Shown: positions 48,201 through 57,560, counted from the first letter of the stretch. The stretch is 64,000 nucleotides of DNA from Sarcocystis neurona (GCA_000727475.1 KL647299.1:3085615-3149614); one strand, 5' to 3'. Notes: generated by a model not told the origin, from the letters alone. Numbers and translations: made by a program.

Positions 48201-51200
48201 ACGCATGAACTAAAAGTAGACACGTGTTTCGTTGATGTCTACTTCACACGTGTTTACCAAAAATAAACAGTTTCTTCAGAGTGGCACACACAAAGGAATT
48301 CGTGTGTCTACTCCTTCCTATCCACATTTATATATTTGAAGAGAGTGATACCTACAGACATGAAGAGGAGATGGACGTAGGTGTCTGCTGCGCATCATCT
48401 TCTCTACCGTGTATAGGTGGATACATCGATAGATCAATAAAAAGTAGACACATACACCTTCCCTTCGCCTACACGGATGTAGGTAGATGCGTCCTCTTTG
48501 CGTTTGCTACAGAAGAGCTACGAAGATAGATGTACATACTAGTGTGCACATATATATATATATATGTGTGTGCAAGTATAACACATGCGCAGAGATACAG
48601 ATAGATAAAGTCCTTCTATATGTTCACTATATATCAATAGACGTAGATATATACTTCCTACACTCACTCATATATATATGCCTGTGCATGCACATGTATA
48701 TATAATCACGTGCAAATACAACACACATATAGAGAGCGGCAGACGGGGAGATTTATGTTGGAAGAGACTGCAGCGTCGTCGAGCCATTTGAAGGTGAGCA
48801 GCTATCAACAGGTCTTCGAAGGGGATGCACACGCATCGCCCATCAATCTACCTGTAGACAAAACTATACTATTTATCTATCCGTCTCTCTATACCTGTGT
48901 CTCCGTCTCCCTATCTATATAGCTCTCTATCTATATACTCTGTCTCTACCAATATACCTATCTTTCTGTACCGTCATGTATTTACCTGTGTCTGCTTATC
49001 TATCTATATCTATCTACCTGTCTATACCGACCTACTTATCTATTTATATATATATGCGTCTGCAAAAGCGTATATGTGTGTGTGTTGGTGCACGTAGATA
49101 GACTTCCATATATGATCTATGTAATCTCGTACAGATACACATATCCACGTCCAGGGAGTTCTACGACCACTTACACATACATATATATACATATTCATAG
49201 AAACTGGTTGATTTGTCTATATCTGTTCGTCTGTAGGGTAGCCTTTCGTGTGAAAACCTTCTCTTTTTGTGCGCCGAACAGGGTTCTGCATGTGGCTAAA
49301 AAATAGGTCCACGGTCTCGTCTTGCTGCAGGTCAACCACAAAAGACAGCCAAAATATTGCGACTACTGCCTTTGCTGTTGTCGCTGCTCTTGCTGCTGCT
49401 GTTGTCTTGCTGTTGCTGCTGTTGTCTTGCAGTTGCTGCTGTTGCTGCTGCTGTTGTCTTGCTATGGTTGCTGCTGCTGTTGCTGCTGCCGCTATTCTTG
49501 CTGCTGCTGTTGTTGCTGTTGCATGCAGAGAGGGACAGCAGGTGCGGCTGCCCACCCACCAACGGGCATAGCAGCAGGAGGGGCAGGAGCCTTTGTTTCT
49601 TACTTTTCGTCCTTCGTAAGTGACACGAAGGCGCCGCTGTTTCGTTTCTTCTTCTTCGACCTTTTGTCGCTCTCTCTTCCTCTGCTCTCTCCTCCTTCTC
49701 CTGCTTCTCCTTCTGGTGCTGCTGCCGGAAGCTTCAAGTAGACTCGCGTGGCGTCAGCAGCCGCGCAGGGCCGCAGCTGCAACGCGGGGGGCAGCGCAGC
49801 AGCAGCGGTAGCAAATACGCTTCTCCGTCCTCCTGCGCGTTTCTCTTCTCCCTCTGCTGCAGCTGCTTCTGCCTCCCTTAACAACGCAGCCGCAGCAGCA
49901 GCAAAAAAGTGAAACGAACTTCCTTTCCCCGGCTGGGACGTCCAGCCTCCTGGGTCCGTCCCTGACGAGGGAGGCGGCGAAGAAGCGAACAGCTGCTGCA
50001 GAAACAGCGGCCCTGCATCCCACGTGGAAGACGATCCCACACATACATCACACCAACACGTGCACCCGGCGCAGCAGCAGTGGACTCGCCTTTTCTCATG
50101 CAGAAGAAAAAGAAGAGGCAGCAGCAGCAGCATCGCGTTCGGAGTAGGAGACAGAGCAGCAGAGGACGTGCGCCTGCAGCAGCTGCGGAGAGAGAGACCA
50201 GCAGTGCAACGCAGCAGCAGCCGCAGCACCAGCAGAGACGCGACGGCGGCGCAGGAGGAGGACTGCAGCAGACCAACAACGACAGCAGGACTGCAGAAAG
50301 AGCAGCTCGGCAGCAGCGCAGCAGCCGCACACGGACGCAGCACGCCAGCAGCAGCAGCAGCAGAGCAGTGATACGGCAGCAGCACCAGGACCAGAGCAGC
50401 GACACGGCAGCAGCAGCAGCAGCAGCGCATCGACTGGGCAGGAGGCTAACAGGAGAGCAGCACCACATGAGTATTCACCTGGTGCTGTCTGCGGGATGGG
50501 AAGCACAGCCTCTACAGTCGCGTGGAGATGCAGACGATCCGCTACAGGCTCCTCCTCTCTGCTGCTGCTGCCGCTGCGCCTGCTACCGCTGCTGCTGCTG
50601 TTCCCCTTGCACGAGTTCCTGCTGCTCGCGTTGTGTTCGTCAGCCGGCGTCCGCCCCCCAGCTGCTGCTGGTGTCATCGCGCATTGCTCCTGCTGCTGCT
50701 GCTCCTGCTCCTGCTGCTGCTGTTGGTGCTGCTGGGGTTGAGAGTACACCGGCTGCGAAAATGCAACGAGGCGTATCGACTTGTACGGGGAAGCAGCAAA
50801 CGCAAGAGGGTGCAGCAGCGCTAGCAGCCCTGCCTGCATCAGCAAGAGCAGCAGCAAGAGCAGCAGTAGAAGCAGCGTATGGACGGTCGCAGCTTGCAGA
50901 GGATCACCAGAAGAACTAGCAGCTGGCGCAACGGCAGGAAAGAGTCGCGCAGCATTTACACAGAGTCAGCAGCGGAAAACGCAGCAGTAATACCATCAGC
51001 AGCCGATGCACCAGCAACAGAAGCAGCGGCGGCAGAAGCAGCAGCAGACGCAGCAGACAGCACACAGCTAGCAGCAGCAGCAAAAGCAGACAGACGCAGC
51101 AGCAGCAGCAAAGGCAGAAGCAGCAGAGGCAGTAGCAGAAGCGGCATCAGAAGCAGCGGCAGAAGCGGCAGGGCAGAAGCAGCCGCAGGAGCAACAGAGA

Positions 51201-54200
51201 AGCCGAAACAGCGAGACGAGGACGAGAAGCAGCAGCAGCAAAGAAGTGAATTTCCCCCCGTTCCTTCTCGTCAAATGAAGTCCCACCATCGCTGCAGCTT
51301 CTCTGCACTTCTCTCCACCAAAATGTCTCAACATACACCTCTATATCAGTACGTTTCCTCCGCCTAGTTTACGCATGCATGCGTCTAATATGTAGACAAA
51401 CACAGCCACTTACATATGCACCTACTTCACTGTTGTGATATGTACAGACATCGATATACATACGTATATATGCGGCACATTCATATCCATACAGGGTAGC
51501 AAGGAATTCATCCACGTATATACATACACACATGTATATGTATATATGGACAACAAGAGAGGAGAGACAGAGGAAAACGGGACTGTTGAAAGGACGAAGA
51601 AGAGGAGCAGAAGACCGGGGAAATTATCCTCGCGTGTCCACAGCCACCCCCACATACACATGCATGCATGCTTCTTCACGTCTTTATACCACTACACATG
51701 CAAATGTCCGCACACATATATATACAGAGAGAGACGGAGACGGAGACAGGGAGAGACGGAGGGACGGGGACGGAGACGGAGACAGAGACGAATTGATATA
51801 TATTTGTTGTTATGTGTATGTCTTCGGTTTTATCAAGAAAAAGGGGAGAAGAGTGACCTCGGCTCGACAGGGCAGCAGCTGCTGCAGCGACGTCAGGTTT
51901 TCTGTGCAGGCCGTTTCGAGAGAATTGGCGGCCACAAGTAGTCGCCAGGCTTCCTCTTCTTCCGTCTCTTCCTCCTGCGGTGCTGCTGTCCCTGCTACGT
52001 CTTCTTCTTCGCTTGTTCTTGCTCGTTCTGCTGCTGTCGTTGCTTCTCTCAGCGCTTCCCCCCGTCCGGCTCCTCTTCTTGCTGCTGCTGCTGCCGTCAT
52101 TGCACCAGCTTCTCCTTCTCCTCCGCGTCCTGCTGCAGCTGCTGCTGCTTCCCCTGCCGCTTCGTCCTCCGGTGCAACTGCGCGACCTCCCGCTGCTGCC
52201 GCTGCTTCTCCTCCGCCTTCTTCGGCAGCAGCGGCAGCAGCAGGACCCGCGCGAGACGAGACAGGAGGACGCAGCACAGACGGCTGCAGCTGCGCGGGAG
52301 ATAACTTTGCTGCCGCCTGTCCCTGCTTCAAAAACGCAGTGCACAGGACTCCTCCGACTGCCCGGCGGAGCATCGACCAGAGTCTGAAGTACAGAGAAAG
52401 AAACGCAGAAAGAAACAAATCCTGGCCAGCAGTGGCACCAGCAGCAGCAGCATCTGCGGGACATGAGAAACAGCACAACCGGAGCAACAGCAACAGCGGC
52501 AGCAGCAGAACAGCAGCTGCCGCAGCAGCAAAGCAGCAGCAGGAGCAGCGAAGAGCAGCAGGAGTAGAGTCGCTGCAGCAGAGCAGCACCAGCAACAGAG
52601 GCAACAGCAACAGCGGTAGCAGCAACAGCGGCAGCAGCAACAGCGGCGGCAGCAACAGCGGGGTGACAGGAAAGCAGAAATATGCATCTACGGAGACCAC
52701 GAAAGGAAAGGAAGACCGCGGCTGCGTCTGCGTATACACCTATCATATAACTATATATAGATATGCACAGATACATATATATATACACGTATGTACTTCA
52801 CTTTCTTCCACGTCGGTACACAACATCAGCAGAAAGGAGCAGCAGCACCAGAAACGAAGAGAAGACAAAAAACACGCGGAATGGTGGGGCGACCAGCACA
52901 TACACATATACATGGATATATATATATATATAGCTACTACTGCAACCGTAGCAGTCGAAGACATCAACGTGGAAAGTAATTTGGTTATTCTGTTTTCGCT
53001 GAAGTCCATTCCGTACACACGAATATATGCCCACATGAATATATATATATATATGAATATACATACATGAATATATGCATATATGTACATAAGTATATTT
53101 GTATATGTACACATGTATACATATACGTATACACGCATATATGTAAGTGCATATATGTATACACGAATGTATATATACATATATATGAATGTATGTATAT
53201 ATGTATATAAATATATTTGTGTACGTATACATGAATACATATAGGTATACACGAATATATGAAAGTACAGATACGTATACACGAATATATATATATATGC
53301 ATGTATGTATATATGCATTCTCGTGTCTAGAAGAAGGCAGCAACAGCAGAACAACCCGAGTATATGAGAACACCCATACACTCTTATGTATGGAAGAGAG
53401 TAGCAGCAGAAGAAGTGCGGCAGCAGCAGCAGAAGAGCGAGAGAAGTACCAGAGAAGAACTACAGGACCAGCAGGAGCAGCAGCTACAAGTTTTTTCCTC
53501 TTTGCTGCAGCAGTCGATCCTTCTGTCTACTCTCGCGTCGTCGGTCTCTTCTCCTCCAGAAGTGCTCCCTTCTCTTCTCCGCTCCCCCCCTAGGACAGCC
53601 TGGCAGCAAACTCCATACTGCACAAACGAGGACGCGCGAAGGGGGCGGGGAGGAAGGCGGACGTCAAGCAACAAACACTTCTTCAAGGCGCTGCGAGACA
53701 GGAAGGCAGAGGCTGCGACTCATCTGGACGGAAGCCAGAAGGAGAACAAACGAGAGGAAGAGACACACGCAGCTGCTGCTGCTGTTGCTGCAGTGCCTAC
53801 GTAGCAGCAGGCGTTCAAGTGGCACGTGTGTGTGCATGCACAGAAGCCGCGAGACGCAGAGGGGGACGAAGAGGGGAAAAGCCGCGGAAGAAAAGGGAGG
53901 TTGTCTCCGGTGCAGGGGGGGCGGGACGTGAAGACGGGGAGACACACCGAGGACGAGGGAGGGAGACGGCGGAGACAAGCGGGAGACGAGACACGAGTGT
54001 CCACACAGAGAGAGAAGGGGACCGATGCAGAGGAGCTGCTGCCTGGCAGATATGCCGAGGCGTCAACGGGAAGACGAGCTGAGAGACGTTCGAAGCGAAG
54101 AAACCGAGGGCGGAAAGGAGAGGCGAAGAGACAAACGCATGCAGGGGGCCACGTGATATGTGTATGTACGGATATGCGTGTTTATGGGTGTGTGCTGTTG

Positions 54201-55691
54201 TGTGGGGAGATCGATGAGAAATGGGCAGCGAGTACATTCGTACACAGGAGAGACACATATAGAGAAGATAGAGACAGGCCAGAGAGGAAGAGAAGGCCAG
54301 GAGGGAAGTACCTCTCTTCTCGAATGAAGGGAGAATGCGAGAGAGCAGCACGCAGCAGCGCGCCGGGGGGACGCGAAGGCTGCGGCGACCGGACACCCCA
54401 CCGCTGCTGCTGCCATCTTCCCTGCGTCACTGCAGCTTCAAAAAAACGTATCAGCGGAGTCGCCGCTTCTGCAGTCCCAGCAGCAGCAGCAGAGCCAGCA
54501 GCAGCAGCAGAGCCAGCAGCAGCAGCAGGGCCAGCAGCAGCAGCAGGGCCAGCAGCAGCAGCAGGCGCAGCGGGGGAGTCAGCAGCTAGGGGAGGAGAGG
54601 GGGAAAGGGAAGACGAGGAAGTCGTAGCAGCAGGAGGAAGGTGAGGAGACGAAGAGGAAGAGCGACGCGAGAAGGAAGATGGAGGGGCAAGTGGAGCGCC
54701 TCTTTTGCAAGCGAGAGCGCGCTGCTGCTGCTGCGTCCGGCCAAATGAAAACGCCAGCAGCTTCCCAATTTCCTTCGGGAAGATGTCGTAGTGATGTTCC
54801 TCTTCAAACGGGGAAGCTGCAAATGGAGCAGCAGAACACGAGGAGACGAAACCAGGAAATGAGAAGGCAAAGAGAGACACAAACAGGTATGTGAATCCAC
54901 GTATATATTCACAAGTCTACCAGAAAGGGCACATATACATATATCTACATACATATATACATATACATATATATATGTATACGTAGAGAGAGAGGGAAAC
55001 GTGGAAGGCGTCTATTTGTTGTTTATCACATTTGTTGAGAGTTTCGTCTCCTCTCCGTTCTCCTCGTCTTCCGCCTCGTATGTATTTGTCTCTTCAGTCT
55101 TCTCTATGAAAGTGAAGGACGTACGAGAAGAGAGGCAGCTCCGCCGGGGGATCTCTGTTGATATTCGGAAGTCGAACTGCGCGAGGAAGTTCCCCTGCTG
55201 CAGAGGCTGAAGAAGCAAACTCTCCACAAATGAATCCTTTCCGCCAACGGAAAGCTGCAACTTCTCGACTTCTCCTCCACCCTCCACCTTCCGCGTCTTC
55301 TCCTCGTCCTCTTCCTCCTTCTGGTGAAACGCAGAGGAGATTCTTCTTGCTTCTTCTTGCTGCTGCTGTTGTGTACGTTGCAGCTGTTGCTGCGGCGGCC
55401 CCTGCAAGTTTCGACGGCTGGCAGCCTCTGCTGTTGCTGCTGCTGTTGCTGCTGCTGCAGCTGCATCTGGGCGGCGGGGGCCGCTACCACCTGCGCCTGC
55501 TGCTGTTGCTGTTTCTGTCTGTTTTGCTGCTGTAGCTGATGTGGCTGCTCTGGTCGTTGGTTTTCTCCGTTCTGCTGCTGCTGCAGCTTCGGCGTGTGGC
55601 GCAGCAGCAGCCGGTAGCCGCACGCGTGCTGCAGCGCTTTCTCCTGTTGCCGTCGCCGACACAAGCAAGTTGCTGCTGTTGCTGCTGCTGC
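38993..55691 (-). CDS. PIGT: GPI transamidase subunit PIG-T (GPI16), multi-exon gene
   Basis: PIG-T is the luminal ER subunit that holds the GPI transamidase complex (PIG-K/GPI8, GAA1, PIG-S, PIG-U) together. The complex attaches GPI anchors to proteins such as coccidian surface antigens. Nine segments carry, in family order, counterparts of human motifs: LLLQPLQQGNFLAQFDF; HYDIFPKEIGKLL; VTQGRW..PPGALL; GGVLCTAF; CTENLTSLQQLLPC; AGLLALLHPLAF; LRPCAAADATRVYL; LFDAMPLFLSPLL; SFSFSPDKGVDIPG; LITEGMIQQLPLPDF; and a C-terminal membrane helix. Segments: 55691-55125, 54816-54312, 52383-51858, 50833-50479, 50012-49604, 46200-45785, 43593-42770, 41456-41302 and 39228-38993. Seven of eight junctions agree in phase; the 42770/41456 junction does not, so a small exon is missing. 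The sum is about 1,330 codons against roughly 580 in vertebrates, the excess being low-complexity insertions. The start-codon exon is not certain; ATG 57113 is phase-compatible. Confidence 0.85.
39300..40910. repeat. ~1.6 kb GAGACAGAGA purine tract
   Basis: The plus strand is almost entirely GAGACAGAGACAGGGA-type repeats from about 39360 to 40900. On the PIG-T sense strand it is a CTCTGTC pyrimidine tract within the last intron. The Leu/Ser/Val frames over it are artefacts. Confidence 0.85.
41302..41456 (-). CDS. PIGT: PIG-T exon H
   Basis: A long pyrimidine tract followed by GGCGGACAG ends at 41457; donor GTAAAT begins at 41301. MWEALAEGLQMKGAAASWTW and LITEGMIQQLPLPDF match human LFNSLFPVSDGSNYFVRLY and TEPLLVNLPTPDFS. 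Its start phase does not fit exon G directly, so a short exon in 42.7-41.5 kb is missing from the model. Confidence 0.7.
41457..42769 (-). other. PIG-T intron between exons G and H, or missing exon
   Basis: The sense strand is GTAGCAGCAGCAGTAG-type repeat (42370-41818) plus a Glu/Gln-rich piece near 42580-42500 (WEEEAAVQVENWHVCGRKGE). The phase mismatch between exons G and H means a coding segment should lie here. The Ser- or Ala/Val-rich repeat could be partly translated. Confidence 0.45.
42770..43593 (-). CDS. PIGT: PIG-T exon G
   Basis: Acceptor TTGCTGCTGCTGCTGCAG ends at 43594; donor GTAAGA begins at 42769. NSYLWIFRN and WREVKLFDAMPLFLSPLLST match LLYN..FPVLLLDTVPWYLRLY. An Ala-rich insertion follows, then LLQLAFLLPPRCSLEINLSV and FIPVESFSFSPDKGVDIPGA match LLEMLIQLP and KWTEYTPDPNHGFYV. 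Long plus-strand frames over the same bases also look coding but are ruled out by this homology. Internal introns within the Ala-rich part are possible. Confidence 0.75.
43700..44060. repeat. CAGCAGCATAAG repeats in the intron before exon G
   Basis: Plus strand GCAGCAGCATAAGCAGCAGCA units at 43940-44020 and other CAG triplets, i.e. CTG-type on the PIG-T sense strand. A plus-strand frame (KKIAEEEAAAPAVMKARDRE) is open here but is antisense to the PIG-T intron. Confidence 0.5.
44640..45640. repeat. 147 bp satellite array in a PIG-T intron
   Basis: GTGAGACATACATA starts at 44695, 44842 and 44989, exactly 147 bp apart each time, embedded in TAGA/GAGA sequence with AGATGGAGGGGTATA as a second landmark. 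The array continues into and beyond the gap: 45001-45088 equals 45488-45575. Confidence 0.8.
45089..45487. other. assembly gap (399 N)
   Basis: Run of N with identical 88 bp flanks. The distance across it is not a multiple of the 147 bp unit, so the gap length is unlikely to be exact. Confidence 0.98.
45785..46200 (-). CDS. PIGT: PIG-T exon F
   Basis: Acceptor GTGTCTGCCTGCAG ends at 46201; donor GTAAAT begins at 45784. SAVVDFDPFFGLLS lies where the family has TYAIYDLL. After a Gln/Glu/Asp insertion, GETLHLTFGREESGAFAADD and FVAERQQTGTTVAGSTKVER correspond to the LNIQLKW..AQRYVSGYG region. Phase-compatible with exons E and G. Confidence 0.65.
46390..47205. repeat. ~0.8 kb CTGTCTCCGTCTCC pyrimidine tract
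   Basis: Plus strand nearly pure pyrimidine repeats of the TGTCTCCGTCTCCC type, interrupted mildly. On the PIG-T sense strand it is a GAGACGGAGACAG tract inside the intron before exon F. The 379-codon plus frame over it is an artefact of the repeat. Confidence 0.8.
47400..48460. repeat. dispersed stem-loop repeats with GTGTCTAC/GTAGACAC arms
   Basis: AGTAGACAC-type motifs recur at 47427, 47542, 47627, 47670, 47824, 47939, 48215 and 48440. Several are preceded by the inverse arm GTGTCTAC (47513-47520 with 47543-47550; 47598-47605 with 47628-47635; 48192-48199 with 48216-48223). 47825-47842 is a perfect 18 bp palindrome. All lie in the PIG-T intron before exon F. Confidence 0.75.
48530..49230. 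repeat. TA/TATC microsatellites in a PIG-T intron
   Basis: Short TATA and TATCTATC runs. No coding signal. Confidence 0.6.
49262..49555 (-). other. possible extra PIG-T exon in intron E-F
   Basis: The sense strand is CAG-type at 49540-49330, then an acceptor (GTTGACCTGCAG) is followed by KTRPWTYFLATCRTLFGAQK or, in another frame, DETVDLFFSHMQNPVRRTKR. A GTTTTC donor-like site follows. Exons E and F already join in phase without it, so it may be intronic or alternatively used. Confidence 0.3.
49604..50012 (-). CDS. PIGT: PIG-T exon E
   Basis: The proposed acceptor (CCACGTGGGATGCAG) ends at 50013 and gives the right phase, but its pyrimidine tract is weak. The exon ends at GTAAGA (from 49603). 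PLFLQQLFASSPPPS and ALQLRPCAAADATRVYLKLP match human LFRMFS and LTEPCPLASESRVYV. A basic tail (DKRSKKKKRNSG) follows. Unspliced, the frame would close with SLTKDEK at 49600. Confidence 0.65.
50479..50833 (-). CDS. PIGT: PIG-T exon D
   Basis: Acceptor TTGCTGATGCAG ends at 50834; donor GTGAAT begins at 50478. AGLLALLHPLAFAASPYKSI matches AGLSVLLKADRLFHTSYHS. A Gln/Ser insertion follows, then ADRLHLHATVEAVLPIPQTA. Seen alone, the start looks like MQAGLLALLHPLAFA, a false signal peptide: the ATG belongs to the intron. Confidence 0.75.
50840..51360 (-). other. CTG-polarity intron block between PIG-T exons C and D
   Basis: The sense strand is CTG/CTT-rich from about 51240 to 50850 and feeds directly into the exon D acceptor. 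On the plus strand the same DNA gives Ala/Ser-rich open frames, which I do not call. Confidence 0.6.
51858..52383 (-). CDS. PIGT: PIG-T exon C with CTENLT motif
   Basis: Strong acceptor (TTTCTTTCTCTGTACTTCAG) ends at 52384; the exon ends at GAG before GTCACT (intron from 51857). LWSMLRRAVGGVLCTAF matches the human segment with GIFCASL, whose cysteine I take to be the one that bonds to PIG-K. After an Ala/Glu-rich insertion, LETACTENLTSLQQLLPCRA matches CTENLTPWKKLLPC. The reading frame runs on past the donor to a stop at 51810, so the exact 3' end rests on the phase-0 join to exon D, which rebuilds the family pattern C-x3-AGL. Confidence 0.8.
52690..53345. repeat. TA microsatellite in PIG-T intron B-C
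   Basis: ATATATGAATATACATA-type units from about 52900 to 53310. The same intron also holds CTG-type sense repeats at 52680-52440 and 53520-53400. Confidence 0.6.
54312..54816 (-). CDS. PIGT: PIG-T exon B
   Basis: Acceptor CTCCATTTGCAG ends at 54817; donor GTACTT begins at 54311. Opens with FEEEHHYDIFPKEIGKLLAF (human HYRLFPKALGQLI) and closes with EAAVTQGRWQQQRWG and PPGALLRAALSHSPF (human FTQGFW..PSGAELW). Between them lies an in-frame Ala/Gly/Pro/Ser repeat (54480-54590) of CTG polarity. This may instead be an unrecognised small intron ending at TTTTTTTGAAGCTGCAG. Confidence 0.75.
55125..55691 (-). CDS. PIGT: PIG-T exon A (N-terminal luminal domain)
   Basis: Acceptor CCGTCTCTCCTGCAG-type ends at 55692; donor GTACGT begins at 55124. 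About 110 Ala/Gln/Ser-rich residues, then a Glu/Lys-rich linker, then FVESLLLQPLQQGNFLAQFD, which matches the conserved LxxPLxxGxxxxxFxF opening of PIG-T. Ends in phase 1. Confidence 0.75.
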
Positions 55692-56290
55692 CTGCAGGAG
55701 AGACGGACGGCAGCAGCTGGAAGAGCAGCAGCAACGGGACAGAGAAGAGGAGAAGCAGACACCCAGAACGCCGCCGCGTGTTGCTGCTGCTGCACAGCGG
55801 GGGGGGAAGGAACAATGCGCATGCAAAGAAGCAGCAGGCGCCCCGCAAGCGGCGGCGGCAGAGAGACCAGCAGCAGCAGCAGCACAGCAGCTGGAAGTAG
55901 CGAATTCAAACGGAGAAAAAGAAGAAAAAAGGGAAGAGGAAGACAAGGCGGAAGCAAAGATATTTACTATGCTTGAGACACCGGTGGTCCCGGCGGCGGA
56001 AGTGCTACTAGGGCAGTAGCTCCTGGCTCTCCACCATGCACCGCTGCTGTTTACCACGTTTCTGCTGCTGCTGCTGCTCGTCGCTACGCTACTGCTGCTG
56101 TAGCTGTTTCTCTGCACCGTGTTGCTGCTCCTGCTGCTGCTGTCCCTTCTGCCGCTGTCGCTGCTGCTTCTGTCGCGACTGTTGCTGTCACTGCTGTTGC
56201 TGTCGCTGCTGCTGCTGTCGGTGCTGCTGCTGTCGGTGCTGTCGTCCGCAGGGTTACTGCTGCTGTTGTCTCTCAGAGAACTGCAACAAA

Positions 56291-57113
56291 TCACCTGCCG
56301 TTCTCTTCTGGTGCCACTCTGCGTGCTGCTCTTGCTGTCGCAGCTGCTGTCGCTGCCGCTGTCGCTGCCGCTGTCGCTGCCGCTGTCGCTGCCGCTGTCG
56401 CTGCCGCTGTCGCTGCCGCTGTCGCTGTCGCTGTTGTTGTTGCAGCTGCTGCGTCTGTTGCAGCTGCTGCGTCTGTTGCAGCTGCTGCTTCTGTTGCAGC
56501 TGCTGCTTCTGTTGCTGCTGCGGCTACTGTCGGTGCTGCTGGTGTTGGTGCTGCTGCTGTCAGTGCTGCTGTTGTTGGTGCTGCTGCTGTCGGTGCTGGT
56601 GGTGTGGGTGGTGCTGTTGTTGCTGCTGCTTCTGCTGCTGCTGTTGTCGCTCTTCGAACTGCTGCTTCTGGTACTGCTCGTGCTGCTTTTTCGGGTGTTG
56701 ACGGAGCAGCCGCTGCTGCTGCTGTGATTACTGTCGTGACTGCCGCTGCTTCCCCTTCTGCAACTGCTGCTGCAGTGTGCTGCAGCCGTTGCTGGTGTGC
56801 ATTTTCTGCTGCTGGAGCAGTCGTCTGCGCGAGCGGAGAGGAAAGCAGGAGGTGAAGAAGAAGAAGCAGCAGCAGCAGCAACGAACGAGCAGGAAGCGGC
56901 AGCACAGGGTGTGACACCGGCTGGGGCGAGAGCAGGAGCTGCAGCAGCAGCTGCAGCCGCAGCATAAGCCTCACCAGGACTGGGTAGACATTTTGCTGCG
57001 GCTGGTGTTTTCGTAGGAGAAACTCCTGCTCGCGTGTGAACCCGAGCTGCTGCTATTGCTCCTGCGGGAACACAGAAGACGAGAGTTCCAGTACGTCGCT
57101 CTTCCGCGGCCAT
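56291..57113 (-). CDS. Ser/Ala/Thr-rich coding block upstream of PIG-T
   Basis: ATG at 57113 opens MAAEERRTGTLVFCVPAGAI, with a modest hydrophobic stretch, to a GTGAGG donor (intron from 56974). This exon ends in phase 1 and could splice to PIG-T exon A (needs two bases) or, over a 150 bp intron with an excellent acceptor (CTCTCCGCTCGCGCAG, ending 56825), to a Ser- or Ala/Thr-rich exon 56824-56291. In another frame QQLGFTREQEFLLRKHQPQQ joins in phase 0 to TTAPAAENAHQQRL and the Ala/Thr frame that ends EENGR at 56291. It is either the 5' part of PIG-T or the 3' part of a neighbouring minus-strand gene. Confidence 0.4.
56347..56424. repeat. 12 bp tandem repeat CTGTCGCTGCCG
   Basis: About 6.5 perfect copies of CTGTCGCTGCCG. 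On the minus strand it would encode Ser-Asp-Ser-Gly, Gln-Arg or Ala-Thr-Ala-Ala depending on frame. Confidence 0.85.
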
Positions 57114-57266
57114 TTTGCAGCTGCTTCTGCTCTTTCTGCTGCACCACCTCTCGCTTCTTGTTAAAATGGCTGCTGCTGTCGAGCTGCTGTTGTTCCTGCT
57201 GCTCCACAAGCTCTTCTCCTTCTTCTCCGCTGCAACTGCTTCTGCTGCTCTTGCTGCTCCGAGTCT

Positions 57267-57560
57267 TCAGTGCCCGCCTCTGCTGCCGCTGTTGCTGCTG
57301 CTAGAGACCCCGTCCTCCTGGGGCTGCTCTTCACTGCTGCTACGTTTGCAGCCCCGTGCTACTGCTGCTGCTGGGGCAGCTCCGCTGAAAGAGGCCGCTG
57401 CACCCGGAGGGTCCTCTGCTGTTCTTGCTGCGTCTGCTGCTGCTCTTGCCGCGTCTGCTGCTGCTCTTGCCGCGTCTGCTGCTGCTCTTGCCGCGTCTCT
57501 GCTGCTCTTGCCGCGTCTCTGCTGCTCTTGCCGCGTCTGCTGCTCCAGCAGCAGGGAAGG
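57267..57560 (-). CDS. Ala/Gln/Arg repeat exon candidate
   Basis: Minus-strand frame with EQQTRQEQQRRGKSSRDAAR, several AARAAAD repeats from a CTGCTGCTCTTGCCGCGT-type tandem unit (57425-57545), then PPGAAASFSGAAPAA and SSSEEQPQEDG to a stop at 57267. An acceptor-like CTTCCTTCCCTGCTGCTGGAG lies just upstream. It probably belongs with the block at 56.3-57.1 kb. Not recognised. Confidence 0.35.
   Translation of the reverse strand, partial: PSLLLEQQTRQEQQRRGKSSRDAARAAADAARAAADAARAAADAARTAEDPPGAAASFSGAAPAAAVARGCKRSSSEEQPQEDGVSSSSNSGSRGGH

Noticed and set aside
49600..49620. KDEK C-terminus as an ER-retention signal
   Set aside because: It is not the functional KDEL/HDEL form, and the frame is interrupted by a GTAAGA donor, so this is not the protein end.
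50834..50857. Minus-strand MQAGLLALLHPLAFA as a signal peptide
   Set aside because: Homology shows that AGLLALLHPLAF is an internal PIG-T segment. The ATG lies in the intron, just before the acceptor AG at 50834-50835.
55104..57209. 701-codon minus-strand ORF as one protein
   Set aside because: Its 3' part is out of frame with the homology-supported PIG-T exon A. It stays open only because of the triplet repeats.
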